DNA of 64,000 nt from CBDIHP01 sp965279195 (GCA_965279195.1 CBDIHP010000045.1:1-64000), one strand, 5' to 3'. Shown: positions 33,042 through 42,231, counted from the stretch's first letter. Notes: generated from the sequence alone by a model not told the origin. Program-made: numbers and translations.

Positions 33042-33799
33042 GACCCGCTCTCCGATTCCGATTCGTTCTCGATCCCGTCGAACCAGGATAGCCCGCCGGG
33101 CAGCGATTCCGCCGCATACTCGATGTGGACGACCCGCCGATGCCCCGGGACTTCCGACGGCGACGACGCGTGCAGGATCAACGGCCGCATCACCACGACC
33201 CCGCCCCGGTCGACCAGACACTCCCGGGTCTCCGAGCGTTCAAGCCAGTTCCGGGTCTCGATTGCCCCGAGCCGTCCCGCCCGGTGCGAACCCGGGATCA
33301 CCCGGAGGGGCCCGTTGGTCGCGGGGCAATCGTCGAGATGGACCCGGATCGTGACCATCCGGCCGAGGATCTCGGCCGGCGGCCGGACGTGGTCGATGCC
33401 CGCCTTCCTCGTCCATGCCTCGAACCCTTCGACGGCATGCCGTTCCTTGACGGCGATCGTCAGGTCCTGATGCCAGGGGACCGACCAGTTGGCCGTGCCC
33501 GTCTTATCGAAGAACAGGCCCCGGACAGGGAAGGCATCCCGGCCGAGAGCGTCAGACGCGATCGCGAGGAGGGGTCCTGACCGGGCCAGCTCGCGGACGG
33601 CCGGGCAGCGTCGGAGAAGATCCCGCCCGCCGTAGACCTCGTCCTCGCGCCGGAGGACGCCGGGCGCTTTTGTGTACTCGGCCAGGGCTTGCGTCAGGTC
33701 GCCGATCTCTTCATCGGTCAGAACCCCGTCGAGCACGGCGACGCCGTCGCGGCCGAACGCATCGCGGTCGAGGGCAGGGGGCGGGGCGAGTTGGGGCAT
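33038..33799 (-). CDS. Phytanoyl-CoA dioxygenase (PhyH) family protein
   Basis: A 253-residue Fe(II)/2-oxoglutarate oxygenase of the PhyH family. The metal-binding facial triad is seen as H-x-D in VPWHQDLTIAV and a distal His in RPLILHASSPSE. The 2-oxoglutarate-binding Arg is in the following HRRVVHIEY. The NGPLRVIPGSHRAGRLG block is typical. ATG at 33799 is chosen because the protein there opens with a soluble domain; the longer frame upstream is noncoding and includes palindrome D. The substrate is unknown. Its stop overlaps the dapF start, an odd partner for a hydroxylase. Confidence 0.88.
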   Translation of the reverse strand: MPQLAPPPALDRDAFGRDGVAVLDGVLTDEEIGDLTQALAEYTKAPGVLRREDEVYGGRDLLRRCPAVRELARSGPLLAIASDALGRDAFPVRGLFFDKTGTANWSVPWHQDLTIAVKERHAVEGFEAWTRKAGIDHVRPPAEILGRMVTIRVHLDDCPATNGPLRVIPGSHRAGRLGAIETRNWLERSETRECLVDRGGVVVMRPLILHASSPSEVPGHRRVVHIEYAAESLPGGLSWFDGIENESESESGS

Positions 33800-33864
33800 G
33801 TTGGGCACCTGATCGGGTTTGTGTGAGTTTACCCGAGCAACCCCCGCCTTGACAGATGGGGAAC

Positions 33865-33971
33865 GGGTGCCCGCGGGTTTCGTCCGCGAAACCCCGGTGG
33901 GGACCAAGGCTGGGTGATGCCGTCCGCTGAGACGAACCGGGGCATACGAACACAGATCCCCGCGGGCACCC
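33865..33971. repeat. Multi-arm palindromic element D
   Basis: A perfect 13-base inverted repeat (33865-33877 with 33959-33971) encloses smaller arms: ttcg-tccg-cgaa (33879-33890), a ccccggtgggg-type hairpin around 33892-33903, and atgcc with ggcat near 33918-33945. It is smaller than elements A-C but has the same outer-stem-plus-inner-hairpin layout. It lies upstream of phyH. Confidence 0.6.
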
Positions 33972-34321
33972 TGGGGCCCGGACCGGCCACGTTTCCTCGG
34001 TCAGGAGTTCGAGGGGGGAACCTGACCTGGATGCCGACCAGGGCCTCCACTCTCGGGAGCAACCCTCCGCCGGGCGAGGGCGTCATCAAGCGGACGCACA
34101 CCGGATTCCGCGGCTCAGGGAGTCAGGACGGGCCGGTTGCGACCAGGGTCGCGGCTTGTTACGCTTTGGCGTCCGCAACGATTCCGTCCGGGATCGCTCC
34201 ACGTCCTCGGCTCATGTTCATCAGATTCGGATCCGGCCCTGGACCGTTCCCGATGTCGGGAATCGGTCAAGGGTGGGATTCCCGGAACTGAGAGTCGGCC
34301 CGAGGGGGCGATCCCTCAGGA

Positions 34322-34363
34322 TTGTTGCAAGTGGATGCTCTCCTAATAGTTAGGGAGACATCC
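34322..34363 (+). promoter_or_regulatory. Candidate promoter and inverted repeat before the Rieske operon
   Basis: TTGTTG (34322-34327), a 16-base spacer and TAATAG (34344-34349) form a weak promoter. The -10 sits inside an imperfect palindrome (about 34333-34363) whose core is ctcctaa-tag-ttaggga. A regulator binding there would control the operon; the leader to the ATG is about 155 bases. Confidence 0.3.
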
Positions 34364-34515
34364 GCGGGGAAGATCCGGGCGTGGCATCCGGCTTGCGTCC
34401 TGGATTTCTCAACTCCTGGAAAACCGCGTCGTCGAGGTTGATTCGAGTCCGCGACCGGGTCCGTTTCGGGCCCGTCTCGTGAACCGTGGACTGGCCGCGA
34501 GGCCGGGGATAAGCG

Positions 34516-35661
34516 ATGGCTGAACGACCGAACGTGAAGGACATCCTGGCGAAGGTTCGGGCCGGAGGCCCGCCGCCTGCGGCGGGCGAGGGCGGTACGG
34601 AGGCGGAGGCCGCCCCGGATGCCCCGGCCGCGTCGAAGTCGGTCCCGGTCCCGGCCGCGTCGCTGGGCCGGCCGATGACCCTCAAGGAAAAGCTCGCCGC
34701 CGCCCGCGCCGGCGGCACGGCCCCGGCGGGCGACGCCCCGGCCGAGGCGGCCTCGGCGGATGCCGGCGAGGGCGAGGCCAAGTCGGTCCCGGCCCCGGCC
34801 CCGTCGTTGGGCCGTCCGATGACGATGAAGGAGAAGCTCGCGGCGGCGAAGTCGGGCGGCACGGCCCCCGCCCCGGCCGCCGGCGGCGCCCCCGCGGCCA
34901 AGCCGGCCGCCGCCAAGGCCGCCCCGGTCGCCAAGGCCCCGGCCCGCGAACTTCCGCCGCTGGGCGAGATCTCCGATCCCAAGGATCTCGCCGAGGCGCT
35001 CCGCCAGGCGGGGGCCAAGAAGGACAAGGAAGCCGCCGCCGCCAAGGCCGCGTCCGAGCCCGTCAAGGCGAAGGCCGCCGCCAAGCCGAAGGTCGCCGAG
35101 GGCAAGACCGTCCCGACCCGGCCCGACAAGGCGAGCGCCCTCACCGCCGCCGGCGAAGGCCGACGGACCTTCATCAAGATCCCCTGGATCGCCGCCGGCT
35201 GGGCCGCCTTCTCGGTCGGCATGGGCGCGTTCAGCGTCATGCTCGTCCGGTTCCTGTTCCCGAACGTCCTGGCCGAGCCCCCCAGCACCTACAAGGTCGG
35301 GCCGCCCACGGACTACTCGAAGGAAGAGGTCAACGAGAAGTTCAAGGGCGAGTACGGCTTCTGGATCGTCCGCTCGACGGGCTACAACGGCAACGACATC
35401 ATTTATGCGTTGTCGACGATCTGTACCCACCTCGGCTGCCCGCCCAACTGGCTCGGCGGCGAGGCGAAGTTCAAGTGCCCCTGCCACGGGTCGGGCTTCT
35501 ACGTCAGCGGGATCAATTTCGAAGGCCCCGCCCCTCGCCCGCTGGAGCGGTTCAAGATCTCGCTCGGCGACGACGGCCAGCTCGTGGTCGACAAGAGCGT
35601 GAAGTTCCAGGAAGAACTCCAGCAGTGGTCGGACCCCGACAGCTTCGTCGCGGCCGTCTGA
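34516..35661 (+). CDS. Rieske iron-sulfur protein with long repetitive N-terminus
   Basis: A 381-residue Rieske protein. The 2Fe-2S ligands are C303 and H305 (CTHLGC) and C321 and H324 (CPCHGS), with C308 and C323 as the usual disulfide. The single membrane anchor is near residues 218-245 (IPWIAAGWAAFSVGMGAFSVML). The first 215 residues, cytoplasmic by topology, are Ala/Pro/Lys-rich and contain a 32-residue repeat (41-72 and 89-120), each with SLGRPMT-x-KEKLAAA. A degenerate third unit lies at residues 8-24. Most bacterial Rieske proteins have under 40 residues before the anchor. First gene of the respiratory operon; it should pass electrons from quinol to cytochrome c. Confidence 0.95.
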   Translation: MAERPNVKDILAKVRAGGPPPAAGEGGTEAEAAPDAPAASKSVPVPAASLGRPMTLKEKLAAARAGGTAPAGDAPAEAASADAGEGEAKSVPAPAPSLGRPMTMKEKLAAAKSGGTAPAPAAGGAPAAKPAAAKAAPVAKAPARELPPLGEISDPKDLAEALRQAGAKKDKEAAAAKAASEPVKAKAAAKPKVAEGKTVPTRPDKASALTAAGEGRRTFIKIPWIAAGWAAFSVGMGAFSVMLVRFLFPNVLAEPPSTYKVGPPTDYSKEEVNEKFKGEYGFWIVRSTGYNGNDIIYALSTICTHLGCPPNWLGGEAKFKCPCHGSGFYVSGINFEGPAPRPLERFKISLGDDGQLVVDKSVKFQEELQQWSDPDSFVAAV

Positions 35662-35878
35662 TCCCGCTGCGAATCGGGCCGCCTCGATGCGTCGGCGTCG
35701 GGGCGGCCGGGCCGGTCGCTCGGCCCCGCGTTCCGAATCGTTCCGCCCGCCCTTCGTCTACGTCGAACGAATCCACCCGCATCGCCGCTCCACCCCGCCC
35801 CGACGGTCGCGTCCGCTCTCGAATCGAGCAGGACGGCCGGAGACCGGTCGGGCCGGTCGGATTTCAACAGGGACCGCC

Positions 35879-36652
35879 ATGTCCATCCTCTCGAAGATCA
35901 CCGAGACACAGGTCTGGAAGAGTATCTTCCGGCACCCGATGCCGACCGACCGCCGCAACCGGCTGCAGGTCGTGCTCACGAACTTCTTCCTCCACCTGCA
36001 CCCGGTGAGCGTCAAGAAGCAAGGCATCGCGCTGAGCTACACCTGGTGCATGGGCGGCACGACGTTCTTCCTGTTCATCGTGGAAGTCGTGACCGGCGTG
36101 CTCCTGATGTTCTACTACCGGCCGACGCTGGAGCACGCGTACAACGACATCCTCGCGCTCCGCGACGTGACCACGCTCGGCATCCTCCGCGAGCTGCACC
36201 GCTGGGGCGCCCACGCGATGGTCATCGCGGTCTGGCTGCACATGTATCGCGTGTTCCTCACCGGCAGTTACAAGCCGCCGCGCGAGTTCAACTGGGTGGT
36301 CGGCGTGCTGCTCCTCGTCCTGACACTTCTCCTGTCGTTCACCGGCTACCTGCTGCCGTGGGACCAGCTGGCGATCTGGGCCATCACGGTCGGATCGAAC
36401 ATGGCCCGCGCGACGCCGCTGGCGGGCGTCGAGGGCCCGGGTGCCGCGCTCCTGGAACTGAACGGCGTGAAGCTGATCACCTCGGGCTCCGACGCGAAGT
36501 TCGCGCTGCTGTCGGGCCGGAGCGTGGGCGAGATGACCCTGAACCGGTTCTACGTGCTCCACTGCGTCGCGATCCCGCTCGCGGTGTCGCTCCTGATCAT
36601 GATCCACTTCTGGCGCGTCCGGAAGGACGGCGGCATCAGCGGCCCCATGTGA
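35879..36652 (+). CDS. Cytochrome b, N-terminal (b6-type) subunit
   Basis: A 257-residue four-helix cytochrome b. Bis-His heme ligands are H107 and H121 (HRWGAHAMVIAVWLH), and H228 with H243 (LHCVAIPLAVSLLIMIH). The second pair is 15 apart, the b6f-type rather than bc1-type spacing. GYLLPWDQ and the Qo-side stretch WAITVGSNMARATPLAG are present, and a covalent-heme type Cys cannot be judged. The ATG at 35879 follows ACAGGGACC. A 217-base gap separates it from the Rieske gene without an obvious terminator. It is the quinol-oxidising core together with the next gene. Confidence 0.95.
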   Translation: MSILSKITETQVWKSIFRHPMPTDRRNRLQVVLTNFFLHLHPVSVKKQGIALSYTWCMGGTTFFLFIVEVVTGVLLMFYYRPTLEHAYNDILALRDVTTLGILRELHRWGAHAMVIAVWLHMYRVFLTGSYKPPREFNWVVGVLLLVLTLLLSFTGYLLPWDQLAIWAITVGSNMARATPLAGVEGPGAALLELNGVKLITSGSDAKFALLSGRSVGEMTLNRFYVLHCVAIPLAVSLLIMIHFWRVRKDGGISGPM

Positions 36653-36753
36653 CACGACGCGGGAGCGGACCGGCGACCGGGTCGGGCTCGATGAGACCCC
36701 CGGACGCCGGCCGGACCTGACACTCCAGGCCCTAACCTTCAGATAACGGACCC

Positions 36754-38352
36754 ATGCACCATCCCGACCTGACACCCGCCGTGACGGCGGGGCTCGCCTG
36801 GTACTACCTCCTCGCCGCGCTCCTGAACGCGGCGGCGGCGGCGTACGTCGCCTACATGGAAATGGTCGCCGAAGGGGCGAGCCGCGCGGGGCTGGAGCCC
36901 CGGACTCGCCGCCTCCCCGACTGGCTCGTCGTCACCTTCCTGGGCCTCAACGGCCTGGCGCTCGTCGCGGTCCTGATCCAGGGGATCGCCCCCGAGGGCG
37001 TGCACCTGATCTCGGCCGCCTACCTCCTCTCGTCGGCCGCGAACTTCATCCTGGCCCTCGCGGCCGGTGCGGACGCCGCCCACTTCGCCGAGGAGAAGGA
37101 CCACGGCCACGGCGTCGGCCAGGAGGTCGGCAAGCTGAGCCTGGACGACCACCTCCCGGCCGTCGGTCTCGGCGGGCCGATCGATCGCACGCTGTGGACC
37201 CTGGTCTGGTCCGTGTGCGCGGTGATCTTCCAGGCCATGGGCGTCGCCTACCACTTCGGCGGCGAGATCACCATGCCGCTGTTCATGCGGGACGCGATCG
37301 ACTTCGTCTCCGGCCCGACGACATTCTTCGTCGGTTCGACGGTGCTGTTCTGGGCCCTGTACAAGTACCGCAAGGTCTGGTCGAACGGCCTGGTCGCGTG
37401 GGGCCTGGTGAACGCCTTCCTGCTGTTCTTCGGCCTGAGCATGACGGACTTCGACTTCCGCGACATCGTCACGAAGCCGGACAACGTCCCCATCGTCGGC
37501 CTGATCGTCCTGGTCGGTTTCTTCACCTGGCTGTCGCTGCGCCGGGCGACGATCAACGACTCGCGCATGGCCGCTGGCCTGCCGAACCTGGAAGAGCTCC
37601 AGCCCGAGAAGACGCTGACCTGGCCCGACCTGGTCTACACCGAGCTGATCGCGATGGTCCTCCAGACCTGCTTCCTCGTGGCGTGGGCCATCGTGCTCCA
37701 GGCCCCGCTGGAGCAGCCGGCCAGCTCGACCGTCGCGCCCAACCCGTCGAAGGCGCCGTGGTACTTCCTGGGCCTGCAGGAGATGCTCGTCTACTTCGAC
37801 CCCTGGATGGCCGGCGTCGTCCTGCCTAGCCTGATCATTGTGGGGCTGATGGCGATGCCCTACATCGACACCAACAAGCTGGGCAACGGCTACTACACGA
37901 TCGCCCAGCGCAAGTTCGCGTACCTCACGTTCCAGTACGGATTCCTGGTGCTGTGGGTCGTGCTCATCATCCTGGGCACGTTCCTCCGCGGTCCGAACTG
38001 GAACTTCTTCGGGCCGTACGAGTACTGGGATCTGCACAAGCTGATCCCGCTCAACAACGTGAATCTCTCGGACATCGTCTGGGTGGAGCTGCTGGGCAAG
38101 GCCCGGCCGTCGAACATCCTCCTCCGTGAGGCGCCCGGCCTGGTGATCTGCCTGCTCTACTTCACGCTCTTGCCGGCCCTGCTCTATCGCCTCTTCTTCC
38201 GCCAGTACCTGAAGGAGGCTGGGTTCCTCCGGTTCTCGGTGCTCGCCATGCTGATCCTGTTCATGGCCAGCCTGCCGATCAAGATGGTCCTCCGCTGGAC
38301 CCTCAACCTCAAGTATCTGGTCGCGATCCCGGAATACTTCTTCAACATCTAA
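36754..38352 (+). CDS. Cytochrome b C-terminal (subunit IV-like) protein with extra helices
   Basis: A 532-residue membrane protein. Residues about 300-532 match the cytochrome b C-terminal half (subunit IV): PNPSKAPWYFLGLQEMLVYFDPWMAGVVLP, then helices VVWVLIILGTFLRGP-like and FTLLPALLYRLFFRQYL. The Qo-loop PEWY motif appears as APWY, lacking the glutamate. Residues 1-300 add about seven hydrophobic stretches (WYYLLAALLNAAAAAYVAYM, LVVTFLGLNGLALVAVLIQG, NFILALAAGADAAHFAEEKDHGHG) that I cannot assign. They may be an extra membrane subunit fused on. A 101-base gap follows the b6-type gene. Confidence 0.88.
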   Translation: MHHPDLTPAVTAGLAWYYLLAALLNAAAAAYVAYMEMVAEGASRAGLEPRTRRLPDWLVVTFLGLNGLALVAVLIQGIAPEGVHLISAAYLLSSAANFILALAAGADAAHFAEEKDHGHGVGQEVGKLSLDDHLPAVGLGGPIDRTLWTLVWSVCAVIFQAMGVAYHFGGEITMPLFMRDAIDFVSGPTTFFVGSTVLFWALYKYRKVWSNGLVAWGLVNAFLLFFGLSMTDFDFRDIVTKPDNVPIVGLIVLVGFFTWLSLRRATINDSRMAAGLPNLEELQPEKTLTWPDLVYTELIAMVLQTCFLVAWAIVLQAPLEQPASSTVAPNPSKAPWYFLGLQEMLVYFDPWMAGVVLPSLIIVGLMAMPYIDTNKLGNGYYTIAQRKFAYLTFQYGFLVLWVVLIILGTFLRGPNWNFFGPYEYWDLHKLIPLNNVNLSDIVWVELLGKARPSNILLREAPGLVICLLYFTLLPALLYRLFFRQYLKEAGFLRFSVLAMLILFMASLPIKMVLRWTLNLKYLVAIPEYFFNI

Positions 38353-38424
38353 GGGGAGGAGTGGACCCCCTCGGCCCCGCGACGAAATCGCCGGGGCCGG
38401 GCGACCGGGCCCACGACACACGAT

Positions 38425-41400
38425 ATGGCAGCGAGCGAGGAAACCTACCGATCCCAGTCGACTCTCCACGTCGTCTTCGCGATCAGCTCGATCGCGATGA
38501 CGGCGGCGATCGTCTGGATGATCCTGGCCGACCACAACCGGCCGTGGAAGACCGTCCAGCGCGAGTTCCAGGTCATCGAGCGCCAGAAGCTCGAGGCCGA
38601 CAAGGCCGCGCAGGCGAAGAAGATCAACGAGGCCCAGATGAAGGCGGCCGAGGACGCCATCGCCCAGGCCGAGGCGACCAAGGAGCAGAACACCAAGGAA
38701 CTCCGCAAGCTCAACAGCGAGCTGGACAAGGCCACCGGCCAGTTCCAGCGGCTGGACACGGCCAAGAAGTTCCAGAAGGCCGAGCTGGACTCCCAGCGCA
38801 GCCTCTATGACGGCATGATCGACCTCGGCCAGGAGGCCGAGGCCAAGGCCTACATCCGCTCGACCATCCAGCCGAGCGAGAAGCGCCTCAGTCAGCTCAC
38901 CGTCGAGTACGACGCCGCCAAGAAGGTCATGGATGAACTCCTGGCCCAGAAGGCGGACAAGCAGGGGAATATCGAGGCGAAGGAGAAGGAGCTCAAGAAG
39001 CTCACCGCCGACCTCGATCGCGTCCAGCGCGTGCTCGACCAGAAGGGTCAGCAGTACGGCGGCGACGGCCTCAAGAGCAGCCTGCTGGCCAACCTCCGCG
39101 GGCTGCCGGTCATCGACCTGGCCGCGCCCCCGACCAAGATCCAGCAGATCAGTCTCCCCGAGCTGACCATCGACTACAACTTCAAGGATGTGCCCCGGTA
39201 CGACCGCTGCACGACCTGCCACCAGGGCATCGATCGCCTCAACTACGACAAGGATGCCAGCGGTGAGAAGATGAAGGCGGTGTACGCCTCTCACCCGTTC
39301 CTCGCGAACGGGACCACGGCGCTCAACGCCAAGGGCGAGAAGGTCCCCGCCGGCCTCTACCTCGACGCAAACGGCCCGCACCCGATCAACAAGTTCGGCT
39401 GCACCGTCTGCCACGGCGGCCAGGGCTCCGGCACCGACTTCACCTTCTCCTCCCACACCCCGAGCAACCTCGAGGAGAAGGCGGAGTGGGAGAAGGAGCA
39501 CAACTGGCACGAGATGCACCACTGGGATGAGCCGATGCTGCCGTCTCGATTCGTCGAGTCGAGCTGCCTCAAGTGCCACCACCAGGTGACCGACGTCCCC
39601 CAGGCCAAGAAGCTCCAGGCCGGGTACGAGCGGATCGTCAAGTTCGGCTGCACCGGCTGCCACTCGATCGGCGGCGAGGGCATCTTCGGCCCGAACCTCA
39701 CCGACGAGCGCCCCGTCGGCCCGAACCTGACCCACGTCGGCAACAAGGTCTCCAAGGAGTGGCTGCTCAAGTGGGTCAAGAACCCGCACCACTTCCGGCC
39801 CGATACCCGCATGCCCCGGTTCTACGACGTGACCAACAACTCGTCCGAGAAGGACGAGCCGAAGGTCCAGGCCGAGGTCCACGCGATCTCGCACTACCTG
39901 ATCTCCAAGAGCACCCCGGCGACCGAGTTCATCGCGCCGCGGGCCAAGGGCGAGAAGGATTCGAGCAAGCCCCCCGCGCTGGCCGACGCCAACGCGACCA
40001 AGGGCAAGGAGCTGTTCCTCCAGAAGGGCTGCATGGCCTGCCATGCCCACAAGGAGCACAGCCCCGACTCGTTCCCGGACGACGCCAGGAAGTACGCCAA
40101 GGCCGACTACGGCCCGAACCTCTCGGAGCTGGCCGCCAAGTTCCAGAGTGCCGAGCAGGGCTACTCCTGGCTCGTGAACTGGATCAAGGCGCCCGAGGCG
40201 TACCATCCCAAGAGCCTGATGCCGAACCTCCAGATCTCCTGGGACGACTCGGCCGACATCGCCGCCTGGCTCGTCTCGGTCAAGGGGGGCTGGACCCAGG
40301 ACGTCAAGATCGACGGCCTCGAATCCAAGACCGTCCAGGCCGGGCTCGATGAGCTGGTCACGCTCTACAAGAAGAAGACCATGCCGCTCAGCGAGGTCGA
40401 CGCCGCCGTCAAGGCGATGAAGACCGAGGAGAAGCTCCTCTTCGTCGGCGAGCGGACGATCTCCCGCCTCGGCTGCTACGGCTGCCACAACATCGGGGGC
40501 TTCGAGACCGCAAAGCCGATCGGCACCCCGCTCGACGGCTGGGGCATCAAGAGCCCGGCCAAGCTCGACTACGGCCACATCGCCGAGTACCTCACCGATC
40601 AGCCGATCGGCGAGCACGGCGTGCGCGACGGCACGGACGAGTTCTACCACGAGCAGCTCTCCGACCACACCCGGATGGGCTTCCTCTACCAGAAGCTCCA
40701 CCGGCCCCGCAGCTACGACTACAAGAAGACGAATGAAGACCTGAAGGCGTGGGACGACCGCCTGCGCATGCCCCAGTTCGTCTGGGCCAACGACCCGGCG
40801 GCCGTCGAGGAGGTCATGACCTTCGTCCTCGGCCTGACGACGACCCGCGAGAAGATGCCGGCCAAGTATCAGCCGGGCCCGAACTACTCGGCCGCCCAGA
40901 AGGCGGTCGCGGAGGGGGCCAAGCTCATCAACCGGTACAACTGCACGGGCTGCCACGTCCTCGAAATGCCCAAGTACACGCTCGCCGCCGGCGGCAAGTT
41001 CGAGGAGGTCTTCACCGACTTCGCCACGAACGTCAAGGTCTCGTACAACAAGCGGAACGACGACTACCTGTCGGCGTTCTACCCCAAGCTCAAGTACGAC
41101 GCCAAGGCCCAGCCGACGGTCGACGAGTACAAGGGCGAGGCCGTCACCGTCGAAGGCATGCCGATCGGTACCCTCGACAACGAAGTCTCGATCGCCCTGT
41201 GGCGTCCGGTGACCATCCGCGGCTACACGTTCAACGTGGGCGACACGGTCACGATGGACAAGAGCAAGTTCGGGTTCACCCCGGCCGTGGGCGGCGACTT
41301 CGCCTGGCTCTACGCCTCCGCGCAGGCGGCCAAGGACCCGAATGCCGACTTCGCGAGCTTCTGGAACCGGCTCCCGCCGCCCCTGATCCGCGAAGGCCTG

Positions 41401-42054
41401 AAGGTCCAGACGCCCTGGCTGACGGCGTTCCTGAAGGATCCCTACTCGATTCGCCCCGCCGTGAACCTCCGCATGCCGAAGTTCCACTACGGCAAGGTGG
41501 ATGAGCTGGCCGCGGCCGAGACCCGGGGGATCGCCAACTTCTTCGCCGCCAACGACGGCGCGGACTTCCCCTATCAGCAGTTCCCCCAGCGCGAGCAGGC
41601 GTATCTCGCCGGCCTGGAGTCCAAGCACAAGGACTACCTCGGCGGCGGCTGGTCGCTCATGACCAAGGGGGCCTGCATCCAGTGCCATGCCATCGGCCAG
41701 TACAAGCCGACCGGCACGGGCACGCAGAATGTCAACGGGCCGAATCTCCGTCAGGTCGCCGACCGGTTCCGGCCGGGCTACCTCGGGGAGTGGCTGGCCA
41801 ACCCCGCGCGGCTGGTCCCCTACACGGCCATGCCCCAGAACATCAAGCCGCACGGCGACCCGGCCCCGGGCATGCCGAAGTCGATGGCGGGGCAGCCGCT
41901 GACGCAGGTCGAGGCCATGCGTGACACGCTGTTGAACTTTGTGACTGCGGTCGAGCAGCAGCTCGCCAGCGGCTCACCGGCGCCCGCGACGACGCCGGCA
42001 CCGGGCGGCGCGGCGGCACCCAAGCCGGCGGGAAGTTCCGGCGGCGGACGCTGA
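38425..42054 (+). CDS. Membrane-anchored octaheme cytochrome c with coiled coil
   Basis: A 1209-residue protein with an N-terminal anchor (TLHVVFAISSIAMTAAIVWMIL) and a coiled coil over residues about 45-215 (EKRLSQLTVEYDAAKKVMDEL). Eight CxxCH heme sites follow, at residues 262, 326, 381, 409, 536, 684, 840 and 1084 (CTTCH, CTVCH, CLKCH, CTGCH, CMACH, CYGCH, CTGCH, CIQCH). Mono-heme cytochrome-c domains are recognisable around several, with distal-Met segments such as DTRMPRF and AYHPKSLMPNL. The Pro/Ala tail is low complexity. It follows the cytochrome b genes, so it likely replaces cytochrome c1 as electron acceptor of the complex. The size and heme number are unusual for a bc-type complex. 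Confidence 0.93.
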   Translation: MAASEETYRSQSTLHVVFAISSIAMTAAIVWMILADHNRPWKTVQREFQVIERQKLEADKAAQAKKINEAQMKAAEDAIAQAEATKEQNTKELRKLNSELDKATGQFQRLDTAKKFQKAELDSQRSLYDGMIDLGQEAEAKAYIRSTIQPSEKRLSQLTVEYDAAKKVMDELLAQKADKQGNIEAKEKELKKLTADLDRVQRVLDQKGQQYGGDGLKSSLLANLRGLPVIDLAAPPTKIQQISLPELTIDYNFKDVPRYDRCTTCHQGIDRLNYDKDASGEKMKAVYASHPFLANGTTALNAKGEKVPAGLYLDANGPHPINKFGCTVCHGGQGSGTDFTFSSHTPSNLEEKAEWEKEHNWHEMHHWDEPMLPSRFVESSCLKCHHQVTDVPQAKKLQAGYERIVKFGCTGCHSIGGEGIFGPNLTDERPVGPNLTHVGNKVSKEWLLKWVKNPHHFRPDTRMPRFYDVTNNSSEKDEPKVQAEVHAISHYLISKSTPATEFIAPRAKGEKDSSKPPALADANATKGKELFLQKGCMACHAHKEHSPDSFPDDARKYAKADYGPNLSELAAKFQSAEQGYSWLVNWIKAPEAYHPKSLMPNLQISWDDSADIAAWLVSVKGGWTQDVKIDGLESKTVQAGLDELVTLYKKKTMPLSEVDAAVKAMKTEEKLLFVGERTISRLGCYGCHNIGGFETAKPIGTPLDGWGIKSPAKLDYGHIAEYLTDQPIGEHGVRDGTDEFYHEQLSDHTRMGFLYQKLHRPRSYDYKKTNEDLKAWDDRLRMPQFVWANDPAAVEEVMTFVLGLTTTREKMPAKYQPGPNYSAAQKAVAEGAKLINRYNCTGCHVLEMPKYTLAAGGKFEEVFTDFATNVKVSYNKRNDDYLSAFYPKLKYDAKAQPTVDEYKGEAVTVEGMPIGTLDNEVSIALWRPVTIRGYTFNVGDTVTMDKSKFGFTPAVGGDFAWLYASAQAAKDPNADFASFWNRLPPPLIREGLKVQTPWLTAFLKDPYSIRPAVNLRMPKFHYGKVDELAAAETRGIANFFAANDGADFPYQQFPQREQAYLAGLESKHKDYLGGGWSLMTKGACIQCHAIGQYKPTGTGTQNVNGPNLRQVADRFRPGYLGEWLANPARLVPYTAMPQNIKPHGDPAPGMPKSMAGQPLTQVEAMRDTLLNFVTAVEQQLASGSPAPATTPAPGGAAAPKPAGSSGGGR

Positions 42055-42079
42055 TCCGACCCATCTCGTCACACAGGAG

Positions 42080-42111
42080 CCGCCGGCCGATCCTCACGCG
42101 ATCGCCGGCGG
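42080..42111 (+). terminator. Terminator after octaheme cytochrome gene
   Basis: Arms 42080-42092 and 42100-42111 pair with one bulge (ccgccggccgatc with gatcgccggcgg) over a 7-base loop. TTCGTCTTTC follows. It lies 26 bases past the stop. Confidence 0.65.
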
Positions 42112-42231
42112 TTCGTCTTTCCGTCGAGACGATTGCCGCTCCCTGGCAACGTCCTACAATTCGGTCGTAACTCGACGAAGGACCGGCGAGCGACTGGCAT
42201 TCGAGTCTCGATGCTTTCTGGAGAACATGCG

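Larger units (their letters stand above)
33800..34515. other. Divergent intergenic region between phyH and the Rieske gene
   Basis: The 716 bases hold no gene I can support. They contain palindromic element D (33865-33971), nearer the phyH side, and a palindrome with a candidate promoter (34322-34363) for the downstream respiratory operon. The stretch from about 33980 to 34310 shows no clear signal. Confidence 0.35.

Noticed and set aside
34267..35487. A Gly/Arg/Leu-rich minus-strand frame over the Rieske gene
   Set aside because: Reverse of the Ala/Pro-rich Rieske extension; the plus-strand gene has intact iron-sulfur motifs.
36739..41853. A 1704-codon open frame on the minus strand
   Set aside because: Antisense shadow of the cytochrome b and octaheme genes, whose motifs are unambiguous on the plus strand.
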